DNA of 64,000 bases from NCBI GenBank assembly GCA_015501595.1, contig JADNRX010000054.1:124001-188000 (forward strand), given 5' to 3'. A program made the position numbers and the translations under genes. Position 1 is the stretch's first letter. Each line of letters opens with the position of its first letter. Below, piece by piece: positions 22,428-33,815 of the stretch. Source of the stretch: Hymenopellis radicata. Its lineage: Eukaryota; Basidiomycota; Agaricomycetes; Agaricales; Physalacriaceae. The notes beneath the pieces were generated by a model. The model made no database searches, was not told the origin of the DNA, and worked only from the letters and a program-made list of their open reading frames with translations.

Positions 22428-23963
22428 TGTTTCGACGCCTCTTCAGCGCGATAGAACTCCCGCAGGCTGACAGGCGTCTCTCCAGTAAGCTCCTATTACA
22501 GGCCCTAGCCCCCTAACTTGACGCGTCCTCAGAGCTACCTGACCCGCCAGACGAGAGCAAAAGAGCCCAGGCATCTGCTATAGATCGCATCACCCCCCAG
22601 AACGAACAGTTTATTCGGACGTACCACCCCGCCTTCGAAATGGCGCCGGATGTCTTTGTGCGGAAGATCACGCTAGAGGATAGTGTATGGGCAGTACATC
22701 CCAGCCATATCCGCGACTGCTCGTATTATCGCGAGCGGAATGATGTCGCTGGACGCGTGGTTCATGGGGCAGGCGCGAGTTCGACGGTGCGGATGGCGCT
22801 GGCGGGTTTCAGTCAAAGCTAAAGGCGGAGGGATCGATCAATACCCGCAAGATCCTTTCCGAGGGAGAGATTATGGCGATTAGGGAACAGTTCCCGGAGG
22901 CGATTGGGTTGCGTGTATTTGTCGCGGGGTATTTGACCGTCTTGTTCAAGAGCGTGGCGGATTTAAAGAATGTGGCATATAGGCCGTGGCCGTCAGAGCT
23001 GGGGAATTTGAAGGTGCAGCTGGAGGTGTGGAATGACCGTCCCTGCACGGATGGAGGGAACGCGATGCAATTTGGACTGAGGCTGGTGGGGACCTTCGAG
23101 ATAGGTGAGGAGTCGCGGGAGATGGAGGTCATCACAGTTGCGACCAATGATTTCGTGACTACGCCGGAGTTGTCGAGCACGGTCGCGAGTTATGTTAGCC
23201 CGAGGACGATGCATGGGCTCCTCAGTCCGTTTAGGACTCTAGCGGGGAATGTGAAGGGCGTAGCCCAATGGAGCACGAAGATGGCGCTGGGTACGCTGCA
23301 GTGGGGAAGGAGGTTACGTCACCGGATGGGTCGCCAAGGTTTGCGTCCACCTTTGTTGAATGTTTGCATGTCCTTAATCCCGTCTTCTGCAGATCGGAAC
23401 TATCGTCAAATCATACGATGAAATATCGATGCTTCTTCCATTTCCGTATGGATATCAACACAACATGTCGATCATTGCTGGGGACGGGCTGGCGCACGCT
23501 AACCTCCCAACCGGATCGCCGTGTCTCTCTGGGTTCGCGTCTTTCGAAGACGCGCTCGCGGACGGAGCAGCCGTTTTCACAGGTACAGCACATTCCCGGT
23601 GCCGAGACCATCGTGCGCAAGTCGCTCGTCGAAGGGCAGCAATACACGTGGGACAGCTCTGTCGTGGCACGCAGCTTGCTGTGGCGCACCAGGGATGACG
23701 CGGTGTTTGATATGCGCGGATCGGCGACGATGCTTTGTTTAGGTGGTGGTGGGGACGGGGATGTTGTGAGGCTTGTGGCGTTCCAGAGCTTTCAGGCTAT
23801 GCTGCCGACGAGTGGGGTGAGGGAGAGGACGGGGACGGTGTTTTTTGAGAGGTTGGGGGAGGCGGAAGGGGAGGGAGCAGGAGGGGATGGGGGTAGTATT
23901 TGGTATCGGGGAGGATTTGAGGTTCCGGCTGAGGTTATGAAGGCTGATATTGTGAAGAGTTGA
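22428..23963 (+). pseudogene. Unrecognised gene with several frame breaks
   Basis: A plausible start at 22428 (MFRRLFSAIELPQADRR) joins across an intron ending near 22532 to LPDPPDESKRAQAS and MAPDVFVRKITLEDS. Coherent protein then continues in other frames: YGQYIPAISATARIIASGMM (from 22690), EFDGADGAGGFQSKLKAEG (from 22770), MAIREQFPEAIGLRVFVAGY (from 22873), IGTIVKSYDEISMLLPFPYG after an intron ending at 23393, then VQHIPGAETIVRKSLVEGQQ (from 23582) to the stop at 23963 (ADIVKS). At least three frame changes cannot be explained by obvious introns, so it looks decayed or mis-sequenced. The N-terminus is basic and could be a mitochondrial signal. Family not recognised. Confidence 0.45.
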
Positions 23964-24299
23964 TTGGTGTTGGTATTGGGATCTATGCTTTGGTATTTAT
24001 TTTGCCATTTGGTGTTTGGACGATCTAGATTTATTTGTACAATTTGTAGAGGTGCTTGATAGGTGCAGGACGAAGTTATGTCGGAAGAATGAACGCGGCG
24101 TGTCTTCAACTTGCTTACCGCCGCCGTCCTGTGTACAGTATCGGTGCCACTGATGTATTCTGAATCTCAAGGTTATAATCCCGGTTTTAATACTACTATG
24201 AATCTTGTATCAGAGCACGAACTTGGATCTACTAGACGCTTGTTTTTGTGGAGGGTAGTAGTTTAACCCCAACCGACGCCGCCCATCAATATACTTGTG

Positions 24300-25870
24300 G
24301 GTTAAATGTTCGTCTCAATCACCTTGGGTTCAGCCTGAGAGCCATTCACTAGGGCAAGGTTAGTGAATCTGAAAACAATATGATTATACTAGAGCTTACG
24401 CGTGTTCTATGCTCCAAGTCGCTGACGGAATAAATTGTATTTATGAAGCAGTGTGGGTAGTAATTGGGATTGGGGAATTGTCCTGACGAGTAGCAGCGCT
24501 CTCGCCGAATGATGATGTTGGTGCAATGTAATGATGAGGTCCTGAAGATCAGTCCTGTCGATAATGGGCTATGTGCGTCGTCATCTCGATACGCCGACAA
24601 GGTACAACGGACACCGTCCCATGACAAACGGCGCCAAAAGAGTCTAGAACATGGAACATAAATCTTCTGATTCGCATTTGGTTCCATTTCCGTCTGGGAG
24701 CGGCAGATAATGGTTTAGGGTCCCGGAGAGCTTTTGGTCGAAGATGAGGTCTGTTCGCGCGATGAGTGTGAAGTCACCGAGGATCATGGGCTCCGACCAC
24801 ACTCCGGTAATGACGGTTGTCGAAGTCTGACCATGGCACACTCTCGGAAAAGAGAGGCTGTGGATGATGCCGATTCCATAGAGGAGTTACTCATATTTCG
24901 ACTATAGCCCCAGGCCAGACGACTCTGAGGAGGGATGATTGTGCGTTGTCTGTAAAGACTGCGAGGCGCGTCGAGGGTCGATTATCGCACCGGGGACATT
25001 GCCGTGTCCCGTAATGAAGCGTAGCCAAGTCATCTCTCGACAGCCTGAGCCCAAGGTGGTCGATTGGGGATGGACTGAGAAGCAGTTCCGTCGATAGTGA
25101 CTCTCTGCGGGTTGTCATCTTCGGCTTGTCACCTGGCATTTGCCGCCGACAAGGTACGACTGACACTGTTCCCTGATAATCAGCGCCAAAAGACGGTGTA
25201 GCGGACGATAGAGGTAGAAGGAAGCGGGAGGATAGTGTTCCGTTCCCAACGAGTCTCATCGTCATGGGGCGAGAGGGGATTGTTTAGGACCGTTTTTGAC
25301 AAGAAACTCCGACGTTCGTTAGATGGCGAGGTGGGAAGTTGAAGAGAGCAGCGCAAATGTCTCTGCAGACACAAATAGAGGACCGTGCTATGAGAGTTGC
25401 CATCAGCACAGGTTGCGAATGAGGTGAAGAAGATGGCATACGACGAGGGATTTGTCTCCGTACCGACAGCGAAGTGACGCTGTCAAGTTTCAGCCTGAGC
25501 CCAAGGTGACTGACGGGTGAACAAGATGGCGGAGGCATATCAGAGGAGTGAACTGAGGCTCGCACATCACATCGGAGCCGTTTTTATCTTGTACGTGCAT
25601 TCTGTGGCTCGGGATTGGAATGGTGGCAGTGGCAGTGTTCCCACAACTTACCAGCGGAGAATGGAGAGAAAGTGGGGAACGTTAGCCTCTAGAGATCGTA
25701 GAGACAATAGAAAAATGCAGAATGCACAGCATCGATTATGTTTCGAAGAGCAACGGTTACATATGATGATGACCGGTCAGAATTCTTGCGATTGTGTGGC
25801 CAAGCCAACGCGCGAGAACTCCCGAGTCTATTCGAAGAAAGGTATATAATGGCGGAAAGGAAAGGAAGAA
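24300..25870. repeat. Cluster of TATA/leader module relics
   Basis: Cores lie at 24317-24342 (+), 25062-25041 (-) and 25512-25491 (-). The last is preceded on its strand by ccacagaatgcacgtacaag and ataaaaacggctcc and by a block (25600-25760) nearly identical to 48860-49020 downstream of the F-box gene at 46 kb. Minus-strand 24660-24560 and 25210-25120 share cttttggcgc and gtaccttgtcggcg. No intact gene was seen. Confidence 0.5.
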
Positions 25871-25935
25871 GTTAACGCACTCGAAAGACTTCCTATGTTA
25901 AGATATATATGATACATAATCCACTATACAAAGTT

Positions 25936-28386
25936 CTATTTTCCTTCAAGGCTCGACGTCTTCATTCTGGCATATCTTGGCCTAACCTCAACCGACAACT
26001 CGTGCACATGCGTATACTTCAAACTACGTCGATAATGATCCACAGCCTTGGGCTCACCGCCTATCCCATGTCTGGAGAAGTTAGTACTGACACGAGCAAG
26101 GAATGAATGAACGCACACAGAACGAAGATGATCGGCACGAGCAGCCGCAGACGTTTCCGCCACATCACAATGGACACAGACGAATGCCCCGCAACGACGT
26201 AGGTCGTCCTCCAACACGGCTCTTTCCTCTGCACGGCCCAAGGCGAGAAGTTCGGCGTCATCAACACAAGTCACTTTCCGGATAGAATGCCATTCACTGT
26301 GATTCTATCATAAATCAGCCAATGATAACTAGGAAGTGTAGACGGAAAACTTACCATGGCCGTACGCCAACGCATCAGACGGACCGGTTTCATCCCAGCT
26401 ATCGGTTGCCAAGTGCGAGCATAACATGACTCGCACCGGAAAAACACGTCAGCGCCTTCCATATCCTCCGCGGTTGCAGTATCCGGATCAAGGCCACACA
26501 TCCTTACGAAGCTTTGACATCTAGAGTAGACGTCCCGCTTGAGGGTGTTAATCCGCTTCCCGCTCCATACTACGACATTCGTGTCCCCAACGGGAGAAGT
26601 AGAGTAGAAACAAGGGTGCGAGGACAAGTGTGGGTAATGAAGGATCGGTCCTTTGGTCTCGCAGCACTTGACGCAAGTAAAGGCGTTTACGACCAAGGAG
26701 AGATCGGCGCTACGCCCCTTTTTGCTTCGGAGCATAGCTGTCAGACATTGCTCTTGTTCCTCTCTCCAGTCAACGCATATGGAGGAGACAGTTTCCGAGT
26801 CGAGGGCTTCCTTGAGTTTGGAGGTGGCATCTTCGTCGGGTGGCGTGTTCTTGATTATATCGGAAAACGGCCGATATAGGCAAAGGGAAGAAGCAGGTGG
26901 ATTGTGTGGAGTTTCTGGCCACGCCGCGAGGAAGGTATTGCCGAGCCTCTCCAGGATACGAGTCCGTTCGGAGATGGCCCCTTGAATCTTTCTGTCAGCG
27001 CGGAGATTGGACATGAGTTCAGTGAGCGTGGGTTTAATGGTTTCCCAGACTAATACAAGGGGTAAGTTCGTTGTCAACTTGGGAACGAGATAAGAACAGC
27101 CGCACTTCGATCGGTCAGGTCTCGAGGCTGTTTCACTAGCGCGTGGCCTTGCAGCGTTTCCATAGTGGAACGAAGCTCCAGCTCTTCGTCCCACCTATCT
27201 TCCTTCAGTCGAGTTATAATGCTGTGACGGCGTCAATTTGTGAAGGACGTGGAGAGACACAAACGGTACCTTTTTAGTCTTCGACGGCGAAGAGAGTCTA
27301 GCTCTGCAGCTCGAGTCTCAGTCCTCGATGTGACCCAGTTCTGATACTCTTCACAGGACTTTCAAAAGGTTCAGCATATGTTCAATCCTTTACGTAGGCA
27401 GCGAATAAGACGCACCTTAACAAAAGCTTTGTGCTCTTGTTCCTTCTTCGCAAGCCATACCCTGAACTGTAGCGATCTATGATGGAGCGCTCTACTCTCC
27501 TCGACTAGCCTTTCGTATGTGCTCACATCATAACACGAGATAAGCACGGTTTCTGGGCGTGTTGTTCAGTCATCAGGGAAAACCGAGTGAACGAAGTTAC
27601 ATACTTTGAGAATGCCCGAAATACGGAGTAATTGCAAGTAGCTGGTGAGATTTGAAAGAGGCCGTGAACCCATGTGGCCGAAGTTGATCCATGGTCGCCA
27701 TGCTTCAGGTAATGAGTAAGAATTCAAGTTCTAAGGAATTAACTGCACGTACATCGTTCCCTTCTCCAAGCATTCTTTACAAAGTCGCATTCGTATTTGC
27801 CATTGGATGTACTTGATTGGCGTCTTCAAACAGTTCTAAGAAGAGATAAGAACACATGAAAGTTGATCCATAACTGAACACACGTACATGACAATGGCTG
27901 TCAAACAGCAGATTCGCATACTGCGGCTCACTGAAGCCATCGATCATGGGCGGAAGATCCGCCATTCCCAGACGCGCGCGTTCCCAGACGAATGTGGTCT
28001 CTTTGCTCATGAGTAACGTGCGCAGCCTTTTGGTTGTGCGACTCATCCGCAGGAGGTCGAGGGGTTCCAAGTACGAAAAGATCTAAAGTAAAAGTGAAGT
28101 AAGAAATCATGAAGTGCGAAGACAGAATGGCCCAAACCTCGAATAGAACATCGAGAGGTATCTCGGTACTAAGCTGTCTTAATTTCCCTCGTCCTCTTCG
28201 AAGGGGTTGGTCGGAGGCTTCAACAGCAGCGCTACTCTTGACGCGCCGCCGTTTCCGAGACTTCCTCTGAGATGACTGTTCTTCTGTACCAGTGTCATCC
28301 GTGTCTGTGGATGCTGGTCGGGCGCGAAGCATCTTCCCAGGAGCTGCCTTTGCCTTCAAGGGCTTTATATCGTCTTCTGTGTTCAC
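25936..28386 (-). CDS. F-box protein, paralogue i
   Basis: The N-terminus is basic (QRKSRKRRRVKSSAAVE, nuclear-signal-like), followed by the F-box LSTEIPLDVLFEIFSYLEPL and DLLRMSRTTKRLRTLLMSKE, formed by splicing out 28134-28084. Next come LPPMIDGFSEPQYANLLFD and NCLKTPIKYIQWQIRMRLC with KECLEKG, the Cys-containing segment usual in this family. The middle part is charged and helical; the long exon below 27060 carries TIKPTLTELMSNLRADRK and FVRMCGLDPDTATAEDMEG. The C-terminus has FVCVHCDVAETS and HLRSVH, a C-x2-C…H…H arrangement that could bind zinc, and ends at 25936. F-box proteins join SCF ubiquitin ligases through Skp1; the target is unknown. The start at 28386 is uncertain because a further upstream Met (near 28610) could begin an earlier exon. 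Confidence 0.75.
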
Positions 28387-28699
28387 CCGGCAAATCAGGT
28401 TGGAGCGACAGGGGCTCGGTTAACTGCCAACTGCAAGGCGATCCGGATTACAAGTTACAATCAATGCGGGCTGACACCGCGTATATGGTGAGGCAGATAT
28501 TGGCAGTAGCCCTCGATAATGTAGAAGGACGTGATGGAAGCAGTCGGAAAGGAGATGAGGAGGAACCTGCCGCCGCCGTCCTGTTTGGGATTGTCTTCCC
28601 ACGCTGCATGTTGGTCGTGTAATGGTTCCGAGTCTTCGCAGGTCTGTTCGTGAGGACAGCTTCATTAGAGTCTACGGACTGAGTTTAAGCCGTGCGAGA

Positions 28700-29064
28700 A
28701 ATGTCTCCCTCAAGAACGAGCAAGAACGGTTGAAATCAGAAAACGACTTACAATTGATTTTTGTGGCAGTCCAATTCGAGAGTCGGTTTATAAAAACTTA
28801 GACGAATGAAAGTTCCTGGTGACTGGCCTAGACAAGTGTTAAGATATAATACTTTATAATTCGACAGCGTCCAACTGGGTGCGGGAAAACCAGGATCAAC
28901 GACATGCGCGTGGGAAACAGACATACGTCGCCGCCAGCTTTCATCTCTCTTTCTTCCTGCCGTCATCATGTCTTTCCACATTACAGTCCTGCGACTCGAT
29001 ACTAGGATGCCCGAGTTTGGCGCGTGAGCCATGCGGCCATTGATGTAGCTCTCTTGTCTACACA
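28700..29064 (+). repeat. F-box upstream region shared with 45830-45990
   Basis: The segment ttcttcctgccgtcatcatg, cacattacagtcctgcgac, gtgagccatgcggccattga matches the region before the F-box gene at 46086, base for base apart from scattered changes. It is the duplicated promoter of paralogue ii, now split by the fold-back element that follows. Confidence 0.6.
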
Positions 29065-29622
29065 CACATCGGGGGTATCAAATTTTCTGAGCTGAGAAAA
29101 TTGTTCGGAAAAGTAGATTTACTGAGTTGAGAAAACCGAACTTTCTGGAATTTAATTCCAGCTCAGAAAGTATATTTTTCTTGACTGAGACAATATCTCA
29201 AAAAATCGAATTTTCTGAGTGCTGAGAAAATTGAATTTCCCAATATGGGATAACATCTGAGAAAATATAATTTTTTCAGAATGTTTTGCAGCTGAGAAAA
29301 TTTAATTTTTCAAGCTATCCAGCTCAGAAAATTGAATTTTCCCAGAAAATGCAGAGAAAATTTACTTTTCTCAGCAGTTGCACTGATTTTCTGAGAACGA
29401 AAAAATGCTGAGAAATTTTTATTTTCTCAGATATTATTCCAAGTTGGGAAATTCAATTTTCTCAGCACTCAGAAAATTCGATTTTTTTAGATATTTTCTC
29501 AGTCAAGAAAAATGTACTTTCTGAGCTGGAATTAAATTCCAGAAAATTCAAATTTTCCAACTCAGTAAATCTACTTTTCCGAATAATTTTCTCAGCTCAG
29601 AAAATTCGATACCCCCGATGTG
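29065..29622. mobile_element. 558-bp fold-back MITE, 3-bp target duplication
   Basis: The element begins CACATCGGGGGTATC and ends with the reverse complement GATACCCCCGATGTG. The two arms are nearly complementary for about 250 bases each, rich in tgagaaaattgaattttctg units. ACA flanks it on both sides (29062-29064 and 29623-29625). The paralogous locus at 45970-45980 reads gtcgacACAgcaccc with no insert, so the empty site is visible. It carries no coding capacity. A CAC start and 3-bp target duplication resemble the CACTA/EnSpm superfamily; that assignment is inference. Confidence 0.9.
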
Positions 29623-29738
29623 ACAGCACCCATTGTTCGCCCAATTGAGGACGAGGCTTACGATCAGGTGACCTCTATATTTTATTGTGGCCGGGAACAA
29701 TGGGACTTGCTTTACCTTTCTCCACCACCACAACAACA

Positions 29739-31225
29739 ATGTCATCTGCTCCTCCTCGTCGGTCCAACCGGATTACCGCCGCGAAGACGATTGAAGCCGA
29801 CGCAAAGCCCAAGGCGAAGGCAGCTCCGAAGAAGCGCGTTCGACAAGCGTCCCCAGACGCAGATGCCGGGAATACAAGGGAACTGAAAAAATACAGGAAA
29901 CGCACCAAGACTAGCGCTGCTGTTGAATTCTCTGACCGACGTCCTCGGAGACGAGGAAATTTAAGCAAGCTTACCGAGACACCTCTCGATGTTCTATTCG
30001 AGGTTTGGTCCATTCCGTCTTCGCACTACATTGTTTCTTACATCGGTCATATTCTAGATCTTTTCGTACTTGGAGCTCTTCGATCTCCTACGGATGAGTC
30101 GCACCACGAAAGATCTGCGCACGCTGCTCATGAGGAAAGAGACCGCCTTTGTCTGGGAGCGCGCGCGTCTGGGAATGGAGGGCCTTCCACCTATGATTGA
30201 GGGCTTAAACGAGCCACAGTATGCGAATCTATTATTCGACAACCATTGTCATGTACGTGTGTTGAGTTGCGGATAACCGTTCACGTGTTCTCACTTGCCT
30301 CTCAGAGCTGTTTGAAGACGCCGACCAAGAGCATCCAATGGCGAATGCGAATGAGACTTTGCACGGCATGCTTGGAGAAGGGAACCATGTAAGTACAGCC
30401 AATTCTTGAAAGAATATTTACACATCCCTTGAAGCATGGCAACTAGGCAGCAACTTCGGGCTCACAGTGGGCTCACAGACTCGTTCAAAACCCAAGAGCT
30501 ACTCGCAATTACTCCCCACTGGTGTTTCCAGCATTCTTCAAGTATGTAGCTCTAGCTTTGTTCGCTCAGGTTTCCGTGCTGACTGAGCCACGCGCCCCCA
30601 GACGGTGTATACTATATCTCAGGCTATGATATATGCTATGATATACGAACATACGAAAGGCTGGTCGAGGAGAGCGCCCCGCTCCAGCATGGATTGCTGC
30701 ATTACGGAGCTTGGTTTGCGAAGAAGCAAGAGGACTACAAGGCTCTTGTCAAGGTGAGTCTTATTCAGTGCCTACGTCATGTTTGAACATATGCTCAACT
30801 GTCGTTGAAGTCCTGCAAACAGTACGAGAACTGGGCATACTCGAGGACTGAGATAAGAGCGACAGAGCTGGACTCTCTTCGCCGCCGAAGGCTCGAAAGG
30901 TAACATTCAGTGTGTTTTTCATCGTCCGGCATAAACTGACGCTGCTACAGTATTATTGCGCGATTGAAGGCCGACGGGTGGGACGATGAGCTGCAACTTC
31001 AATCTACTCTCGACACGCTGCAAGGACATCCACTGGTGAAACAGCCCAGAGACCTGAGCGACCGAAGTACGTCCGAATCTCATCTCATTCCCAAGTCGAC
31101 AATGAACTTACCGTATCTCAGTTTGGGATAAGATCAAACCCACTCTCACAGAGCTCATGACCAAGTTCCGCGCTGACCTGCTGGAACAGAAGACTCAACG
31201 TGCCATCTCCGAACGCACCGAATGA
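29739..31225 (+). pseudogene. F-box protein, paralogue ii, with large internal deletion
   Basis: It starts MSSAPPRRSNRITAAKT and keeps the F-box (LTETPLDVLFEIFSYLELFD), EPQYANLLFDNHC and SCLKTPTKSIQWRMRMRLC. It runs parallel to paralogues i and iii up to KTQRAISERTE and then hits a stop at 31223-31225. The next bases (ggcggcgagccgaaggctga, rrslkyk reading) correspond to the last exon of paralogue i, so about 900 bases between were deleted, taking the zinc-like C-terminus. Remnants continue to about 31360. Its upstream region holds the fold-back element. A truncated product is possible, but loss of function is more likely. Confidence 0.75.
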
Positions 31226-31704
31226 TATAGGCGGCGAGCCGAAGGCTGAGGACTATTCTCGGCGTAGTTTGAAGTATAAGCATGTGGCAGCTGTCGGTTG
31301 AGGTGCACCCTGCGAAACGTCAGAATGAAGACGGCGAGCCTTGAAGGAAAATTTGTATTGTATCATATGTATCTGACTTAACATAGGAATCCTTTCCAAC
31401 GCCCCAACTTCTTTCTTTCCTGCTATTATGTACCTTTCAAGCATTGACATCGCAGCCTCTACGACTGCTGCCTCTTTGTGCGTCGCAGAGGTGCTCTGTC
31501 TGGCGATGGGTTTATTCGTCCTCTCATGTGTCGTTGATTCGACGCGGCACGTCTTCCTTTCATGGGACGACTTCTCGACTAGGATGTTCCTGGCACTAAT
31601 CAAACAATCATAGCACTCTCGACGATTTGAACCTACCTGTGGCAAGGTTCTCTCCTGCAGATGCTTCATAGTATCCACCGATCCTGTAGAAGGGAGCATA
31701 TTTC

Positions 31705-31858
31705 ATGCGGAGTACATCCCGGTCGCGTCGAGATCGTCGCCCATTGTCTAATGACCGCCAAAGGTTTTACTGCTATCAAGCCCGTTATCGGACGCGCCTC
31801 CCACTATCACGTCGCAATCCGTGTCCAAGACGTCGCCCGACAGTTCATGGCTTACTAG
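31705..31858 (+). repeat. Family C coding remnant
   Basis: It reads HPGRVEIVAHCLMTAKGFTA and ends FMAY before a stop at 31856-31858. It is homologous to the minus-strand ORF ending at 20142 and to 36114-36170. No complete gene surrounds it. Confidence 0.5.
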
Positions 31859-31869
31859 GTTGAACATTG

Positions 31870-33123
31870 TTTCATTCCTTCACCTTTAACTTTATGTACG
31901 CCACACAAGGCGAGCCTCGGTTCAACTTGACAAACTAGTTAAATCCACACATCGGAAAGGGATAAAATTTAACATCGTTCCATTTCAGTATACCAGTGCC
32001 AGTCCGTCCGGGTAGGGCTAAATCCCCAGACCGCCATTTCCAACCACCCCAACTTCAAAGGCCCAAGGCCAAATACTACGTACACAAAAAATAAGCACAT
32101 CATCACCAAAGCTACAAACGAACACAAAAAAACGAACTTGTCATGAACACCCTCAACGTCTCCTCAAGTACTTATTCCCCATCGACTCAACTAGAGCCCC
32201 AGCGTCCCTGCGATATTATCCCTGAACACCGTACAAGTGCATTGCACCACCCAACCACCCACAGCTCCGTTGGACCCAGCGCACCCAGTCTAAATCGTGC
32301 AACCCATTGATACGATACGCAGGTAAATGCGCTGAGCACGCAAAGATCTGGAGGAAATCCGCAAGTATCCGAACTAGCGATGGCGTACGATAACTTGGGA
32401 TTCAATGGAGCAGCTCCTGAAAGGTGGCGGGTACGTCTAACAACATTGTCCGTGTTGATGTTGCGGATGGGGCGTCGCCTACGAGCTTCATGCCTACGAT
32501 TGAGGAGAGTGTGCTTCGCACGACGAGTGCAGAAAGCTTGTCGGGGCCACGGCGTGGTGTGGGATGAGACGAGGTGGGAGGTGATGTCGGATAGTCAGCG
32601 AGATGCGGCAAGATGGGATCGCGGGGGAGGCGCCAGCATGCGGACAGTAGGAAGCCCATTCTCTTCACCCTTCGTGCCGATGTGGCCGTACGAAGTATTT
32701 GTGGTCATTGTTCGATAGGGCACGCTTAGACGTTGAACGAGCTATTGAGCGCGACGGAGCTGTTGACCCGGGATTGATCATATCATATCTTCCGGTGGGA
32801 CAGACGAGGCTATGGACGTCGATGAGACGAAAATCCTGGTACTTCAGGATGTACGCACCAGCGTTGCCATTGGCGAACCAATAGCAGCCTCCCAACCGAA
32901 TCCATCCATGTGGAAACATCTTGTAAACGCAGAAAGTTGCTACTTCAACCGACACAGACTCCCAACTACTCAAGCGGCGAGGCTGATAATGGGAGTCCAG
33001 AAGTCCTGCTACATCTGCGGAAAACCACGGTTGCGCTTTACGACGAAGGAATCGGCGCTGGGCTACTAGGACATTTCACTTCCTGAATTCACCCACGAAT
33101 GACAGAGCACTATGGTGTAATCA
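31870..33123. other. No gene recognised
   Basis: Opposing ORFs of 60-112 codons cover 32187-33069, but none has a domain or splice support. The minus-strand frame 32405-32187 has several Cys and Trp residues but no known pattern. Confidence 0.3.
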
Positions 33124-33594
33124 CTACATGGGGCCCGTTGAAAGCTCGCCAGCCCTCTTCATATCTTGTAGCTTTTCGGCCTGTTGTTTCTCAAACTCGG
33201 CTTGAAGCTGCTTCATGTTCGTCTCCTTGAATGCCTAGAAAAACGACATGGTCGTCACCTTCTAGCGCAACAACACTACAAGCTTACCTGTGTGAAATAG
33301 TATCCTGAGAGCGCACTACTCACTGGAGATAAATGTCAATTTACGGGGAAAATTTAGCGCGAGAGGGAGTCTTTACCAACAGTCGATATGACGATCTGGT
33401 ACCGCCCAAGCTTCATGAACTTGGCTCCAATCACCCCCGAAGCGAGCCCCGCGGTAAGACCTGCGAACAGGCCTTCTTTCCAGGCTTCCTAGCGCAGCAG
33501 CCATTAGAGAAACAGATATCAAAGAGACAAGTATCGTGTTTACTGTCTCGGCTCGGCCTATAGCCTCTGGCGGAGGCGAATTGTTTGAGCTCAT
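33124..33594 (-). CDS. Small membrane protein, 102 aa, four exons
   Basis: Exons 33594-33544, 33488-33377, 33322-33288 and 33234-33124 add to 309 bases with perfect phase. The protein starts MSSNNSPPPEAIGRAETEA, has a glycine-rich hydrophobic stretch LFAGLTAGLASGVIGAKFM, a second one VISTVVSSALSGYYFTQAF, and a charged C-terminal helix (QLQAEFEKQQAEKLQDMKRA). Two membrane helices joined by KLGRYQ suggest a small organelle-membrane protein; the outline is loosely like OCIA-domain proteins, but I cannot assign it. All introns are 53-55 bases with standard borders. It looks intact, and is among the few ordinary genes in a repeat-rich area. Confidence 0.75.
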
Positions 33595-33664
33595 GGTGGT
33601 CCAGAAATGGAACTTTTTTTGTTTGCCTACGCATTGCAAATAAGTAAGCCGGTGCATGCGCTTC

Positions 33665-33815
33665 GAGAAAAAGACGCGCACCGTTCAGTCAGTCCACGAA
33701 TGAGTCGACGTCCCACAGCGAGCACTATCGACGTTGAGCGGCGAGGGCGACCACCGGGATGATGGCGGTCAGAAGGAGAAAGCGCAACTTCCTTTTCGGG
33801 ATTTCGATTGCGTAC
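33665..33815 (+). repeat. Dispersed repeat family B, copy 3
   Basis: It has aaaaagacgcgcacc, gggatgatggcggtcagaag, gcgcaacttccttttcggga and cgattgcgt in family order. It lies directly upstream of the small membrane-protein gene on the opposite strand. It is shorter than the copy at 35070. Confidence 0.65.
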
